From Frisingicoccus caecimuris (GTDB lineage: Bacteria > Bacillota > Clostridia > Lachnospirales > Lachnospiraceae), in contig NZ_SLXA01000002.1 of NCBI RefSeq assembly GCF_004340975.1, forward strand, positions 289,750 to 353,749: 64,000 bases of DNA, read 5' to 3'. The notes under the pieces were generated by a model. It was given only the letters and a program-made list of their open reading frames with translations, searched no databases and was not told the origin of the DNA. Every line of letters starts with the position of its first letter. Within the stretch, counting starts at the first letter, position 1. Of this stretch, positions 34,448-43,273 are shown piece by piece. The position numbers were made by a program, and so were the translations under genes.

Positions 34448-35803
34448 CTATTCCTCCGCTGTCTCCTTTACGCTTCGGCGCACTGCCGGCGCATATTCGT
34501 AAGGTTCAAGGAAACGCCGTTCATACTCTTCTCTCAACTCTTGCCGGAATTTCGGATGGGCGATCTTAATCAATGCCCTTGCTCTTTCCTTCAAAGTCTT
34601 TCCTTTAAGAAGGGCGATTCCATACTCGGTAATGACATAATGGACGTCATTCCGGGAGGTCGTCACCGCCGCTCCCTGATCTAAAAACGGTACGATTCGG
34701 CTGATCGTTCCGCCTTTGGCCGTTGAGAGCATGGCGATAATACTCCGGCCGCCATTGCTCATAGCCGCACCGCGCACAAAGTCTACCTGGCCGCCGACAC
34801 CGCTGAACTGTCTTAACCCTATACTTTCACTGGCTACCTGTCCCATCAGATCGACCTGAATACAACTATTGATGGAGACCACATTGTCATTCTTTGCAAT
34901 GGTCACCGGATCGTTCACATAATCGACCGGATTCATGGAAATTTCCGGGTTATCATCAATAAAATCATACAGACGCCGTGTACCCATGACAAACGTAATC
35001 ACACTCCGTCCCGGCTCCACTTTTTTTCGCTTATTATTAATAATACCTGCCAGCATCAAATCCACAATACCATCGGAAGCCATCTCTGTATGGAGTCCCA
35101 AATCCTTTCTATCCCACAAAAATGGAAGAACAGATTCAGGAATCGAACCAATACCAAGCTGGAGACAATCCCCATCTTTAATCAGTGTAGAACAATATTT
35201 TCCGATTTTCTGTTCTAAAATACTTACCTTCGCGGGCTGCTGTTCCAGAATCGGTTCGGAATGTTCCACAATAAAATCAATATCACGGACATGAATCAGA
35301 TTTCCGCCAAAGGTTCTCGGCATAAACTCATTAACCTGTGCAATAACAATTTTTGCACTGTCGGCCACCGGTTTCGTATAGTCGCTGGATGTTCCGAAAG
35401 AACAGAATCCATGTTTATCCGGAAGGCTTACCATGACAAGAGCTACGTCCACCGGAAGTTCCGTGCGGAAAAGCTTTGGAATTTCATGAAAAAATCCCGG
35501 ACTGTAATTGGCATAGCCCTGGGCTACCGCTTCCCGGGTTCCTGCTCCAAGGAAGAAGCCGTTAAAAATAAAATGGCCCTTCATCTCAGGCCGTGTATAC
35601 TTACCTTCACCCAAAGAAACAAGATGACAGATTTCAACATTTTCATACATCTCATAGTTATCTACTAATGTATCAATTAAATATGTAGGCTCACCTGCCG
35701 CATGTCCGGTCACCACCCGGTCGCCGCTTTTAATATAACCAATAGCCTCTTTTGCGGATACGACCTTCGAATCATAAATATCTTTCCAATCTAGAATATT
35801 CAT
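34448..35803 (-). CDS. Cat1/AbfT-family CoA-transferase
   Basis: Acetyl-CoA hydrolase/transferase family protein, 451 aa. It resembles 4-hydroxybutyrate CoA-transferase AbfT: the catalytic Glu motif is LHTEMASDG near residue 237, preceded by LGIGSIP and followed by FSGVGGQVDFVRGA and TSRNDVHYVITEYG. It should move CoA between a short acyl-CoA (acetyl, butyryl, propionyl or 4-hydroxybutyryl) and a carboxylate; the exact pair cannot be told. The preferred ATG (35801-35803) follows AGGGGGTGG; the longer frame opens with GTG. Single gene with its own promoter. Confidence 0.88.
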   Translation of the reverse strand: MNILDWKDIYDSKVVSAKEAIGYIKSGDRVVTGHAAGEPTYLIDTLVDNYEMYENVEICHLVSLGEGKYTRPEMKGHFIFNGFFLGAGTREAVAQGYANYSPGFFHEIPKLFRTELPVDVALVMVSLPDKHGFCSFGTSSDYTKPVADSAKIVIAQVNEFMPRTFGGNLIHVRDIDFIVEHSEPILEQQPAKVSILEQKIGKYCSTLIKDGDCLQLGIGSIPESVLPFLWDRKDLGLHTEMASDGIVDLMLAGIINNKRKKVEPGRSVITFVMGTRRLYDFIDDNPEISMNPVDYVNDPVTIAKNDNVVSINSCIQVDLMGQVASESIGLRQFSGVGGQVDFVRGAAMSNGGRSIIAMLSTAKGGTISRIVPFLDQGAAVTTSRNDVHYVITEYGIALLKGKTLKERARALIKIAHPKFRQELREEYERRFLEPYEYAPAVRRSVKETAEE

Positions 35804-35827
35804 ATCTTCCACCCCCTGTTATCTATT

Positions 35828-35856
35828 ATTATATTTCACTGCCGCATCAAACACAA
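35828..35856 (-). promoter_or_regulatory. CoA-transferase promoter
   Basis: Minus strand TTGTGT (plus 35851-35856), 17 bp, TATAAT (plus 35828-35833), about 25 nt before the start. Confidence 0.5.
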
Positions 35857-35892
35857 GCAGAAACTATCCGGATCCCACAATATTGAAAAAAA

Positions 35893-35925
35893 ATACAGCC
35901 AAACAATCGAATTGTCTGACTGTAT
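35893..35925 (-). terminator. Terminator of symporter-LysR operon
   Basis: A 15-bp stem with two G-U pairs joins 35893-35907 to 35911-35925 around a 3-nt loop. On the minus strand it ends in T8-9. It begins 4 bp after the LysR stop. Confidence 0.88.
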
Positions 35926-35929
35926 CCTG

Positions 35930-36835
35930 CTATAACAATCGTTTCCGATAAGCCTCCAGTTCCCGGATATAAATCTGGCCGATGGGACTGATATTTGAAT
36001 CTTTCCGCTTAATATATCCAATCCGCATTTTCTCTGTTTCCACCAAAGGCACTGCCTTATAGTCTGAACCATTCAGTTCTTCACAAATAATGCCGGAACA
36101 AAGGGTGTAAGCATTCAGACCGATCATCAGATTCAAAAGCGTAGCCCGATCATTCGCATGGATGATCTGCTTATAATCATAAGTACTCTTCATCTCTTCA
36201 GCGAAATAAAACGCACCGTTTTTTCCCTGATCAAAGGCCAGACACGGATAGTCCTGAAGCTCCTCCATGGAAATCTGAGGCTGGTCCGCCAGCGGATGTC
36301 CGCCCCACAGATAGACATAGGTCTCGCACTGAAAAAGCTCCGTAAATTCCAGGCCATTCTCTTTAAAAATCTTCCGCATGACCTGTTCATTATAATCATT
36401 CAGATAAAGCACACCCATTTCGCTTTTAAAAAACTTGACATTTTCAATCACTTCCCAGGTCCGGGTCTCATGGACCGCAAACTCATATTCATCCATGCCG
36501 GTCTGCTTTACCATCTCCACAAAAGCTTTGACCGCAAAGGAATAGTGCTGCATAGAGACACTGAATTTCTTTTTTGATTTTTTTTCAACATATCGATTCT
36601 CCAGCAACCGATACTGCTCATCGACCTGACGGGCATAGCCTAAAAACTCCTCGCCCTCAGGCGTAATAATAATGCCACGGTTAGAGCGGACAAAAAGATT
36701 AAAGCCAATCTCCTGTTCCAGCTCCTTCACTGTCGCCGACAGACCCGGCTGGGATATGAACAATTTTTTGGCCGCTTCATTCATGGACCCGCTATCCGCA
36801 ATCGTAATCACCTGACGTAATTGCTGTAATGTCAT
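35930..36835 (-). CDS. LysR-family transcriptional regulator
   Basis: LysR-type regulator, 301 aa. The N-terminal winged helix-turn-helix reads MNEAAKKLFISQPGLSATVK, with the linker helix and a substrate-binding-like effector domain after about residue 90. Its start overlaps the symporter stop in a TAATG junction, so it is translationally coupled to the glycine-riboswitch-controlled symporter. Target and inducer are unknown; the downstream CoA-transferase and the symporter are the nearest candidates. Confidence 0.9.
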   Translation of the reverse strand: MTLQQLRQVITIADSGSMNEAAKKLFISQPGLSATVKELEQEIGFNLFVRSNRGIIITPEGEEFLGYARQVDEQYRLLENRYVEKKSKKKFSVSMQHYSFAVKAFVEMVKQTGMDEYEFAVHETRTWEVIENVKFFKSEMGVLYLNDYNEQVMRKIFKENGLEFTELFQCETYVYLWGGHPLADQPQISMEELQDYPCLAFDQGKNGAFYFAEEMKSTYDYKQIIHANDRATLLNLMIGLNAYTLCSGIICEELNGSDYKAVPLVETEKMRIGYIKRKDSNISPIGQIYIRELEAYRKRLL

Positions 36836-38241
36836 TATTTCGCCTCTTTATTAAAGTACGCCCTTGTCTCCCTGGCTACCACGCCGCTCAAAGCGATCAA
36901 AGCAATCAGGTTTGGAAGGGCCATCAGTGCATTAAATATATCTGCAATATTCCATACCGCTTCCACTGTCATATATGGTCCGATAAATACGGCTAAAATG
37001 TACAGCCAGCGATAGGTCGTAACAACATTTTTATTCCTGTTAAACAAATATTCCACACAGCGTTCCCCGTAATAATTCCATCCGAGAATCGTTGTAAACG
37101 CAAAAAATGTCAGACACAGCATTAATACGAAGGACGAAACCACCGCCGGAAACGGAAGTCCCATTCGGAAAGCCGCACTGGTGATCTCAACACCCTCCAG
37201 CCCCTCAATCTGCCAGGCACCGGTCAAAACAATCGAGATTCCTGTCATGCTGCAGATAAGCACCGTATCAATGAAAGTTCCCGTCATAGATACAAGCCCC
37301 TGACGAACCGGCTCTTTTGTCTGAGCCGCAGCCGCAGCGATCGGCGCACTACCAAGGCCGGATTCATTTGAGAATATACCTCTGGCAATACCTTTCTGCA
37401 TGGCAATGACCATCGTGCCTACAGCCCCACCGACCAGCGCACTGCCTGTAAAAGCCGTTTTTACGATCAACGCAATGGCCATCGGAATTTTTGTCACATT
37501 TGTTATCAGAATGATCAACGCAAAGACCACGTAGAGAACTGCCATGAAGGGAACTATGATTTCCGAAACTTTTGCAATACGTTTAATTCCACCCAGGACA
37601 ACCATTCCAACGACCACTGTAAGTACCAGGCAGGTAATCACAGTCACCCACGAATATGTATTACCAAAAAGCGACACTGTCGACTGCATGTCCGGGTCAA
37701 AAAAGTTCTTCGTGGCTGAGGCGATACCATTAACCTGAGTAAAAGTACCGATTCCCATAAGACCGACGCAGGCACCAAAGAAAGCAAATATCTTTCCGAG
37801 CCACCGGAAATTTTTACCCATACCGTTTTCAATATAATAGAACGGTCCGCCGAGAACATGTCCTTCCGCATCAATCGTCCGGTACTTAATAGCCAAAAGA
37901 CCTTCGGCATACTTGGTCGCCATACCAAACAAGGCTGCAACTACCATCCAGAATAAAGCTCCCGGTCCGCCGGCAGCAATCGCCGTAGCCACACCGACAA
38001 TATTTCCTGTACCGATAGTTGCCGAGAGGGCCGTACACAAGGCGCCGAAACTGCTGACCTCTCCCGCGCCACCTTCCTCATTCTGCACCATAAACTTCAA
38101 TGCTTTCCCCAAATGTCGGATTTGAAGTAAGCCCAGCCGAACAGTAAGGTAAATCCCCGTCGTCAAAATCATAATGATTAACGGCAACCCCCAAACGGCA
38201 TCATCGATCCACTTGATCAGTTCGTTGATTTGTTGTAACAT
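36835..38241 (-). CDS. Sodium:alanine/glycine symporter (AGCS)
   Basis: AGCS-family Na+/amino-acid symporter, about 468 aa, with around ten or eleven TM helices. Family motifs include FGALCTALSATIGTGNIVGV near residue 70 and GIFSNESGLGSAPIAAA near residue 290. The preferred ATG (38239-38241) has GGAGGAAG upstream; the longest frame runs into the riboswitch and is not coding there. The glycine aptamer in the leader indicates that glycine is sensed, so this is probably a glycine and/or alanine transporter. Confidence 0.93.
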   Translation of the reverse strand: MLQQINELIKWIDDAVWGLPLIIMILTTGIYLTVRLGLLQIRHLGKALKFMVQNEEGGAGEVSSFGALCTALSATIGTGNIVGVATAIAAGGPGALFWMVVAALFGMATKYAEGLLAIKYRTIDAEGHVLGGPFYYIENGMGKNFRWLGKIFAFFGACVGLMGIGTFTQVNGIASATKNFFDPDMQSTVSLFGNTYSWVTVITCLVLTVVVGMVVLGGIKRIAKVSEIIVPFMAVLYVVFALIILITNVTKIPMAIALIVKTAFTGSALVGGAVGTMVIAMQKGIARGIFSNESGLGSAPIAAAAAQTKEPVRQGLVSMTGTFIDTVLICSMTGISIVLTGAWQIEGLEGVEITSAAFRMGLPFPAVVSSFVLMLCLTFFAFTTILGWNYYGERCVEYLFNRNKNVVTTYRWLYILAVFIGPYMTVEAVWNIADIFNALMALPNLIALIALSGVVARETRAYFNKEAK

Positions 38242-38255
38242 TTTTCTTCCTCCAT

Positions 38256-38345
38256 CCTTTTGCCTGAGAGAATTGCAGCGGACTGCTGCGTACACCTTCG
38301 GCGCTCACAAAAATCTGAGTCTCTCCTGAGTTGGCTTAAAAGCCA
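38256..38345 (-). promoter_or_regulatory. Single-aptamer glycine riboswitch
   Basis: Minus-strand leader with the gcvT-type glycine aptamer: GGAGAG (plus 38321-38326), GCGCCGAAGGTG with a GCAGC/GCTGC hairpin, then CTCTCAGGCAAAAGG (plus 38256-38270). Only one aptamer is present. A TGGCTT/AAGCCA hairpin (38332-38345) lies at the 5' end where the predicted transcript starts and may replace a second aptamer. The ribosome site GGAGG lies a few bases after the aptamer and no terminator is visible, suggesting control of translation. Confidence 0.92.
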
Positions 38346-38351
38346 TTTATT

Positions 38352-38380
38352 AGAATAGCATAAAGAAAAATGACATACAA
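38352..38380 (-). promoter_or_regulatory. Promoter of riboswitch-symporter operon
   Basis: Minus strand TTGTAT (plus 38375-38380), 17 bp, TATTCT (plus 38352-38357). It places the start site at the 5' edge of the riboswitch hairpin. Confidence 0.5.
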
Positions 38381-38406
38381 GAAATTTTCATCTATTATTT
38401 ACAAAT

Positions 38407-39669
38407 TTATACATTCTTCAGGCTCTGTTCCAAATCTGCGATGATATCCTCCACATTTTCAAGGCCGACCGACAGGCGGATCAGACCCGGATTCACACCA
38501 GCGGCGATCAGCTGCTCATCGGTCAACTGGCGATGGGTCGCACTGGCCGGATGGAGTACACAAGTACGGATATCGGCTACATGAACTTCATTGGAAGCCA
38601 ATTTTAAGCCATCCATAAACCGGACAGCCGCTGCTTTTCCGCCTTTGATCGTAATGGAAATAACACCGCAGGTTCCCTTCGGAAGATATTTCTTCGCCAG
38701 CTCATGATATTTATCCCCCGGAAGGGCCGCATAGCTGACAGATTCGATTTTATCTGAAGCCTGTAAAAACCTGGCCACTTTCAGTGCATTCTCACAGTAA
38801 CGCTCCATACGGATCGGCAGTGTTTCCAAACCGAGATTCAGCAGAAAAGCCGAATGGGCTGCCGGATAAGCACCAAAATCCCGCATAAGCTGCATCCGCG
38901 CTTTAATAATATAGGCCATCTCTCCAAAGTCCTTTGTGTAAATTACGCCATGATAGGATTCATCCGGCTCTGTAAATTCAGGGAATTTGCCATTTGCCCA
39001 ATTAAATTTACCACTGTCGACAATGACACCACCAATCTGAAGCGCATGTCCGTCCATATATTTTGATGTGGAATGTACAACGATATCCGCGCCAAATTCA
39101 ATCGGTTTACAGAGAATCGGTGTGGCAAATGTATTGTCAATAATAAGCGGCACATCATTCTTATGAGCTATCTTTGCAAATTTTTCGATATCGAGAACAG
39201 CCAATGCCGGATTTGCCAGAGTTTCACCGAATACACAGCGAGTATTTGGCTTAAAAGCTTTCTGGATGGTTTCTTCATCCGCTTCTGCATCCACAAAAAT
39301 ACATTCAATTCCAAGCTTCTTTAAGGTGACTGCAAAGAGATTGACCGTACCGCCGTAAATTGTGGACGTACTGATAAAGCTGTCTCCCGCATTACAAAGA
39401 TTCAGAATTGAAAACAGGGAGGCCGCCTGTCCGGAGGAAGTACACATAGCGCCAACGCCGCCCTCCAGATCCGCAATCTTTTTCTCTACTGCATCCACTG
39501 TCGGATTGGCAAAGCGGGAATACATATATTCCGTCGGCATATCAAAGAGCTGTCCGATGTGCTCCGTCGAATCAAATACATAGGTCGTGCTCTGTACGAT
39601 CGGCATTACCCTGGGTTCCCCGTTTTTTGGCGTATAGCCTGAATGCAAACATTTTGTTTCGTCTCTCAT
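38407..39669 (-). CDS. metY: O-acetylhomoserine sulfhydrylase
   Basis: PLP-dependent Cys/Met metabolism enzyme, 420 aa, most like O-acetylhomoserine aminocarboxypropyltransferase MetY, which makes homocysteine from O-acetylhomoserine and sulfide. The PLP lysine lies in [11 protein letters not shown] near residue 210, with YSRFANPTV near residue 50 and IDNTFATPI near 180. The length and the insertion before the PLP lysine fit MetY rather than the shorter MetB/MetC. It overlaps nfo in an ATGA junction. Confidence 0.92.
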   Translation of the reverse strand: MRDETKCLHSGYTPKNGEPRVMPIVQSTTYVFDSTEHIGQLFDMPTEYMYSRFANPTVDAVEKKIADLEGGVGAMCTSSGQAASLFSILNLCNAGDSFISTSTIYGGTVNLFAVTLKKLGIECIFVDAEADEETIQKAFKPNTRCVFGETLANPALAVLDIEKFAKIAHKNDVPLIIDNTFATPILCKPIEFGADIVVHSTSKYMDGHALQIGGVIVDSGKFNWANGKFPEFTEPDESYHGVIYTKDFGEMAYIIKARMQLMRDFGAYPAAHSAFLLNLGLETLPIRMERYCENALKVARFLQASDKIESVSYAALPGDKYHELAKKYLPKGTCGVISITIKGGKAAAVRFMDGLKLASNEVHVADIRTCVLHPASATHRQLTDEQLIAAGVNPGLIRLSVGLENVEDIIADLEQSLKNV

Positions 39670-40580
39670 GACTTCATTCCTCCGCTTTCTGCAAGTTTTT
39701 CTTTTAATGTAGGGTCAAATACTCCCTGACGGAGCATTTCTATTTCCATCCGGTAAGGCGCCCAGGATTTTTTCGGCTGACTGGCATCAGCCACATAGGG
39801 CGTCTCCAGAATTTTCGGTATATTTTCAAAATCCTTGTGATGAACGATCCGGTTCAGGGCTTCGAAGCCAATATGTCCGAAACCAATATTCTCATGACGG
39901 TCCTTGCCCGCTCCAGGTACATTCTTACTGTCATTTATATGAAATACGGCAATCTGCTCTTTGCCAAGTATCCGGTCAAATTTTTCCATGACGCCGTCAA
40001 AATCGTTGATAATATCATAGCCAGCATCGCTTGTATGGCAGGTATCGAAACACACACGCAGTTTGTCGTTAAACGTCACCTTGTCATAGATCTGGGCCAG
40101 TTCCTCGAAACTTCTGCCGATCTCACTGCCCTTTCCCGCCATCGTCTCCAATGCCACATAAACCCTGGCATCCCGATCCAGCACCTCATTCAGCGCTTCT
40201 GCAATTTTGGCAATCCCCGCCTCGGCCCCTGCGCCCACATGAGCTCCCGGATGAACAATAAGAATCCGACTGCCCATGGCCTCGGCCCGGTTCAATTCCA
40301 GATTCATAAAATCCACAGCCAATTCGAAGGTCTCCGGCTTTATCGTATTCGCCATATTAATAATATAGGGGGCATGAATAACGATTTCATCAATTCCATG
40401 TTCCCTCATATAATTCCAGCCTTCGTCAATGCGCAGTTCACGGATATCCTTACGCTTTGTATTCTGGGGTGCACCCGTATACACCATAAAGGTATTGGCA
40501 CCATAGGACACGGCTTCCTTTGCCGAGCCTAAAAACATTTCTTTTCCACTCATTCCCACATGGGAACCTATTTTTAACAT
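39666..40580 (-). CDS. nfo: Endonuclease IV (AP endonuclease)
   Basis: Deoxyribonuclease IV of the Nfo family, 304 aa, TIM barrel with a trinuclear zinc site, cleaves DNA 5' to abasic sites. Motifs: GSHVGMSG at the N-terminus, [10 protein letters not shown] near residue 70, [10 protein letters not shown] near 110, [11 protein letters not shown] near 145, [13 protein letters not shown] near 180, [24 protein letters not shown] near 215 (shortened here as separate blocks VFHINDSKN and DRHENIGFG). AAGGAGG precedes the ATG. The gene lies between a polysaccharide deacetylase gene and metY. Confidence 0.95.
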   Translation of the reverse strand: MLKIGSHVGMSGKEMFLGSAKEAVSYGANTFMVYTGAPQNTKRKDIRELRIDEGWNYMREHGIDEIVIHAPYIINMANTIKPETFELAVDFMNLELNRAEAMGSRILIVHPGAHVGAGAEAGIAKIAEALNEVLDRDARVYVALETMAGKGSEIGRSFEELAQIYDKVTFNDKLRVCFDTCHTSDAGYDIINDFDGVMEKFDRILGKEQIAVFHINDSKNVPGAGKDRHENIGFGHIGFEALNRIVHHKDFENIPKILETPYVADASQPKKSWAPYRMEIEMLRQGVFDPTLKEKLAESGGMKS

Positions 40581-40614
40581 AGTCCCTCCTTATCTCATTA
40601 TCCCGTATATTTAT

Positions 40615-41337
40615 CTACCGTGCCCGCCGGTAAGCCACACCATTTTCCAGCTCGATATCTCGGCGCGCAAACAACTGCTCTACTGTTAAAAAAGTATAAC
40701 CCATTCGCTGTAATTCGTCAATAATTCCGGCGGCTCCCTCCAGACCATGTTCTGATATATCATGCATCAGAATAATGTCCCCGTCTTTCACGGTTTCTGC
40801 CGTTTCGCGAATTATTTTCTCAGCGCTTATTCCTGTCCAGTCCGTCGTGTCCACCGACCATAAAATCATCGGACGATCCAGCCAGTCCTCCAGATTCTTA
40901 TTTATTCTTCCAAAAGGCGGTCTCAGCATAAACCCACTCTGTCCTGTGACAGCTTCAATTGCCGCCTCTGATTTCTCGATTTCCTTCTTCTGCTCCGCCT
41001 CAGACAAGCAGCCCAGATCCACATGACTGTAAGTATGTATGCCGATTTGATGGCCCTCTTCGTACATACGGCGGACAAGTTCCTGATTTTCCTCCACCTG
41101 GGCCCCAATCATAAAAAAAGTGGCATGAACCCCTTTTTCTTTCAACATATCCAAAAGTGCATCTGTCTTTCCTTCTTTTGGACCGTCATCAAAGGTCAAT
41201 GCCACCAACCGTTCGCTTTCTTCATAAATATCATAAGTTGAACTCTCCGGAGTCGCCGATACATTTCTGACGCCAGACACAGTTAAAGATAACAAAAGCA
41301 TACACAGCGCCGCCACGAGCACACGAAATTCTTTCAT
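40615..41337 (-). CDS. Secreted polysaccharide deacetylase
   Basis: NodB-homology deacetylase, 240 aa, with an N-terminal signal sequence (VLVAALCMLLLSLTVSG). Catalytic and metal motifs are ALTFDDGP near residue 47, HTYSHVDLG near 100, RPPFG near 140 and LMHDISEHG near 190. It likely removes acetyl groups from peptidoglycan GlcNAc or MurNAc, or another surface glycan. A ribosome site AAAGGAG is present. It is followed at 34 bp by nfo; whether they share a function is doubtful. Confidence 0.92.
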   Translation of the reverse strand: MKEFRVLVAALCMLLLSLTVSGVRNVSATPESSTYDIYEESERLVALTFDDGPKEGKTDALLDMLKEKGVHATFFMIGAQVEENQELVRRMYEEGHQIGIHTYSHVDLGCLSEAEQKKEIEKSEAAIEAVTGQSGFMLRPPFGRINKNLEDWLDRPMILWSVDTTDWTGISAEKIIRETAETVKDGDIILMHDISEHGLEGAAGIIDELQRMGYTFLTVEQLFARRDIELENGVAYRRAR

Positions 41338-41410
41338 TCTTCCTGCTCCTTTAAACTTTTCATATTAATATATTCACCGGATATGTCACTTATGCGGAGC
41401 GCAGGCCCAC

Positions 41411-42226
41411 CTACCGGGCTTTTGCCCGTTCTTCTGCTTTTCGAATCAGATCCATCATATCCTTAAGTTCCCTTTCCGACATTCTTGTATATTGAGCCAA
41501 TTCCTGAAGGGACGGCTCCTGGCCGTTTTGCTCCATCAGATATTTCCTGGCCTCACCCACCAGCGTCACTTTCCCGACAACGGCATTCTCCACATCACTG
41601 GCGCCGGTAAGCTCCTGAATATACGATTTCATAGCAGCTTCCACTGCCTGAATAAGTTCTTTTTCCACATATACAGCAGAAAGACCTCTGTCTGCCTTTG
41701 CCCCGCTTCCGCATAATTCGGAAAGTTTCAAAAAAAATGCCATGTTGCCTTCCTGAACGACATCAGAGAAATCCTCGGAAGCCACTGACAATTTTCTGGC
41801 CTGTTCCAGAATTCGTTCCATCCAGCTCTCGGATATCTTTCCGATGGCCGTCTCATCTCCGTCCAAAAGCGCCTCATATAATCGCTGAAGCTCTTCCTGT
41901 GTGCAGACCGAAAGTCCTTCCAGATCTTCCATATACATCCGCAGAATCCGTGAATCCGTAAACGCTTCATCCGCTTTTAATCCGGACGCCTCAAAATTCG
42001 TACTTTTTTCCATTGTCTCTGCTTTTTTACTTTCCACTTCCGCATGAGAAACTGCTCCGTTCTCCGGCTTCATCAGGTATTCCAATACCATTTCCTGCTG
42101 CTTTTCATTTAAATCCATTTTATGAAAATAGCTGAGAATCTCTTCTCTGGATAAAGGTTCCGCGGCGGTCCGAATGATCTCGGACACTTCTCGAATTGTT
42201 TCCGTAAATGTATTTTGATCTAACAT
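41411..42226 (-). CDS. Sigma-70-like protein lacking region 4
   Basis: Protein of about 271 aa that looks like an eroded primary-type sigma factor. The N-terminus (LSREEILSYFHKMDLNEKQ) resembles region 1.1. RILRMYMEDLEGLSVCTQEE resembles region 1.2, and DFSDVVQEGNMAFFLKLSEL resembles the region 2 core-binding helix DLIQEGNIGL. GQEPSLQELAQYTRMSERE resembles region 3. No region 2.4 tryptophan-rich -10 recognition segment and no region 4 are visible. It may be a core-binding regulator rather than a working sigma. The ATG at 42224-42226 is preferred to a GTG at 42265. Confidence 0.7.
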   Translation of the reverse strand: MLDQNTFTETIREVSEIIRTAAEPLSREEILSYFHKMDLNEKQQEMVLEYLMKPENGAVSHAEVESKKAETMEKSTNFEASGLKADEAFTDSRILRMYMEDLEGLSVCTQEELQRLYEALLDGDETAIGKISESWMERILEQARKLSVASEDFSDVVQEGNMAFFLKLSELCGSGAKADRGLSAVYVEKELIQAVEAAMKSYIQELTGASDVENAVVGKVTLVGEARKYLMEQNGQEPSLQELAQYTRMSERELKDMMDLIRKAEERAKAR

Positions 42227-42277
42227 AAAATAACCTTCCCTTTCCACTGAATATTCACAATTCACTATATCACAAAA

Positions 42278-42305
42278 ACCCCTGTAAGCAAATGCTTACA
42301 GGGGT
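42278..42305 (-). terminator. Terminator of SH3-cohesin operon
   Basis: Perfect 13-bp stem ACCCCTGTAAGCA (42278-42290) with 42293-42305, 2-nt gap (so a 4-nt loop in practice), then T5 on the minus strand. It follows the cohesin-domain gene and precedes the sigma-like gene. Confidence 0.9.
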
Positions 42306-42343
42306 CCTGATCTTAAATTTTATTCTTCAGGTTGACTCTCTGT

Positions 42344-43258
42344 CTATTCATAGCTGTATGGCTGAGGCTCTCCAAGAAGCTCTTCACCCAATGTTTCACT
42401 TTCCGTTTCAGGTTCGGTCTCAGTCTCGGTTTCAGTCTCGCTCTCCACCCCAGTTTCCAGAGCCGATTCGGTCTCGGTTTCCGTCTCGGATTCCGTTTCC
42501 GTCTCAGATTCCAGTTCATGATCCAGACGGGTCACATTAATGACATAAGTCTGAGTATTGCCTGCCGGAGCTGTGACAAGAATCTCAAAGTGATTCTCAC
42601 CGATCGCCAACATCAGGTCTTCCGGTGCCGTAACCACACTGTCTTCTTCCATCGGTACCGCGGAATAGATAAGCATTTCCATGTCTACCCCAACTTCCAC
42701 ATTATATTCATACACATCCGGGCTGAACTTTTCCTCCAGCTTCTGTACACCGGCGATCATCAACTCTTTAATACGGGCATCCTCGGAAATTGCTGTATTT
42801 ACGACCACTTCAAGGGATGTGGAATCACCTTCCAGACTGAGCATTTCCAGAGATTCATACTGCTCAATGTAAGCATCATAAAGACGAATATCTGTTGCAC
42901 CGACCTCCAGTGCTTTGAACGTCAGCTCATAGGTTCGCTCTGTCTCGCCATAAGCTAATGTTTCAATGATCTGTATCTCTCCATTGGCTCCTGTAGCCAG
43001 GTCGGTGGATGTTCCCACCAACTCAAGCTTTTCAGGATCATAGGATAAATCTGCTTTGATATAGCTCATCGACTCGCCGCTGGAGGCTGTCACAAGCACT
43101 TTCACTTCATCGTCTTTCTCCACTGTCGGAGATTCCACGGATACGGTCATCTGAGTTCCTGATGCATTTGTCTGCATTCCGGTAAAAACCACACCGCCGA
43201 CCACTGCACAGAGGGTTAAAACCGTTGCACATATGATAGAAATTATTTTTTTATTCAT
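42344..43258 (-). CDS. Cohesin and cadherin-like domain surface protein
   Basis: Exported protein, 304 aa. An N-terminal signal or anchor helix (IISIICATVLTLCAVVGGVV) precedes a cohesin-like domain (MTVSVESPTVEKDDEVKVLV to about residue 155, with LSYDPEKLELVG). A cadherin-like beta-sandwich module follows (SPDVYEYNVEV to TYVINVTR, about 180-245). The tail of about 55 residues is nearly all Ser, Glu and Thr. Such cohesins outside cellulosomes may bind dockerin-like partners or serve as adhesion modules. It lies 15 bp after the SH3 glucosaminidase gene, whose C-terminus has a similar cadherin-like module. No LPXTG or second anchor is seen. Confidence 0.82.
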   Translation of the reverse strand: MNKKIISIICATVLTLCAVVGGVVFTGMQTNASGTQMTVSVESPTVEKDDEVKVLVTASSGESMSYIKADLSYDPEKLELVGTSTDLATGANGEIQIIETLAYGETERTYELTFKALEVGATDIRLYDAYIEQYESLEMLSLEGDSTSLEVVVNTAISEDARIKELMIAGVQKLEEKFSPDVYEYNVEVGVDMEMLIYSAVPMEEDSVVTAPEDLMLAIGENHFEILVTAPAGNTQTYVINVTRLDHELESETETESETETETESALETGVESETETETETEPETESETLGEELLGEPQPYSYE

Positions 43259-43273
43259 GGTCTTTCTCCTTTT

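Noticed and set aside
38242..38295. N-terminal extension of the symporter from 38295
   Set aside because: It reads through the glycine riboswitch; a strong ribosome site precedes the ATG at 38239-38241.
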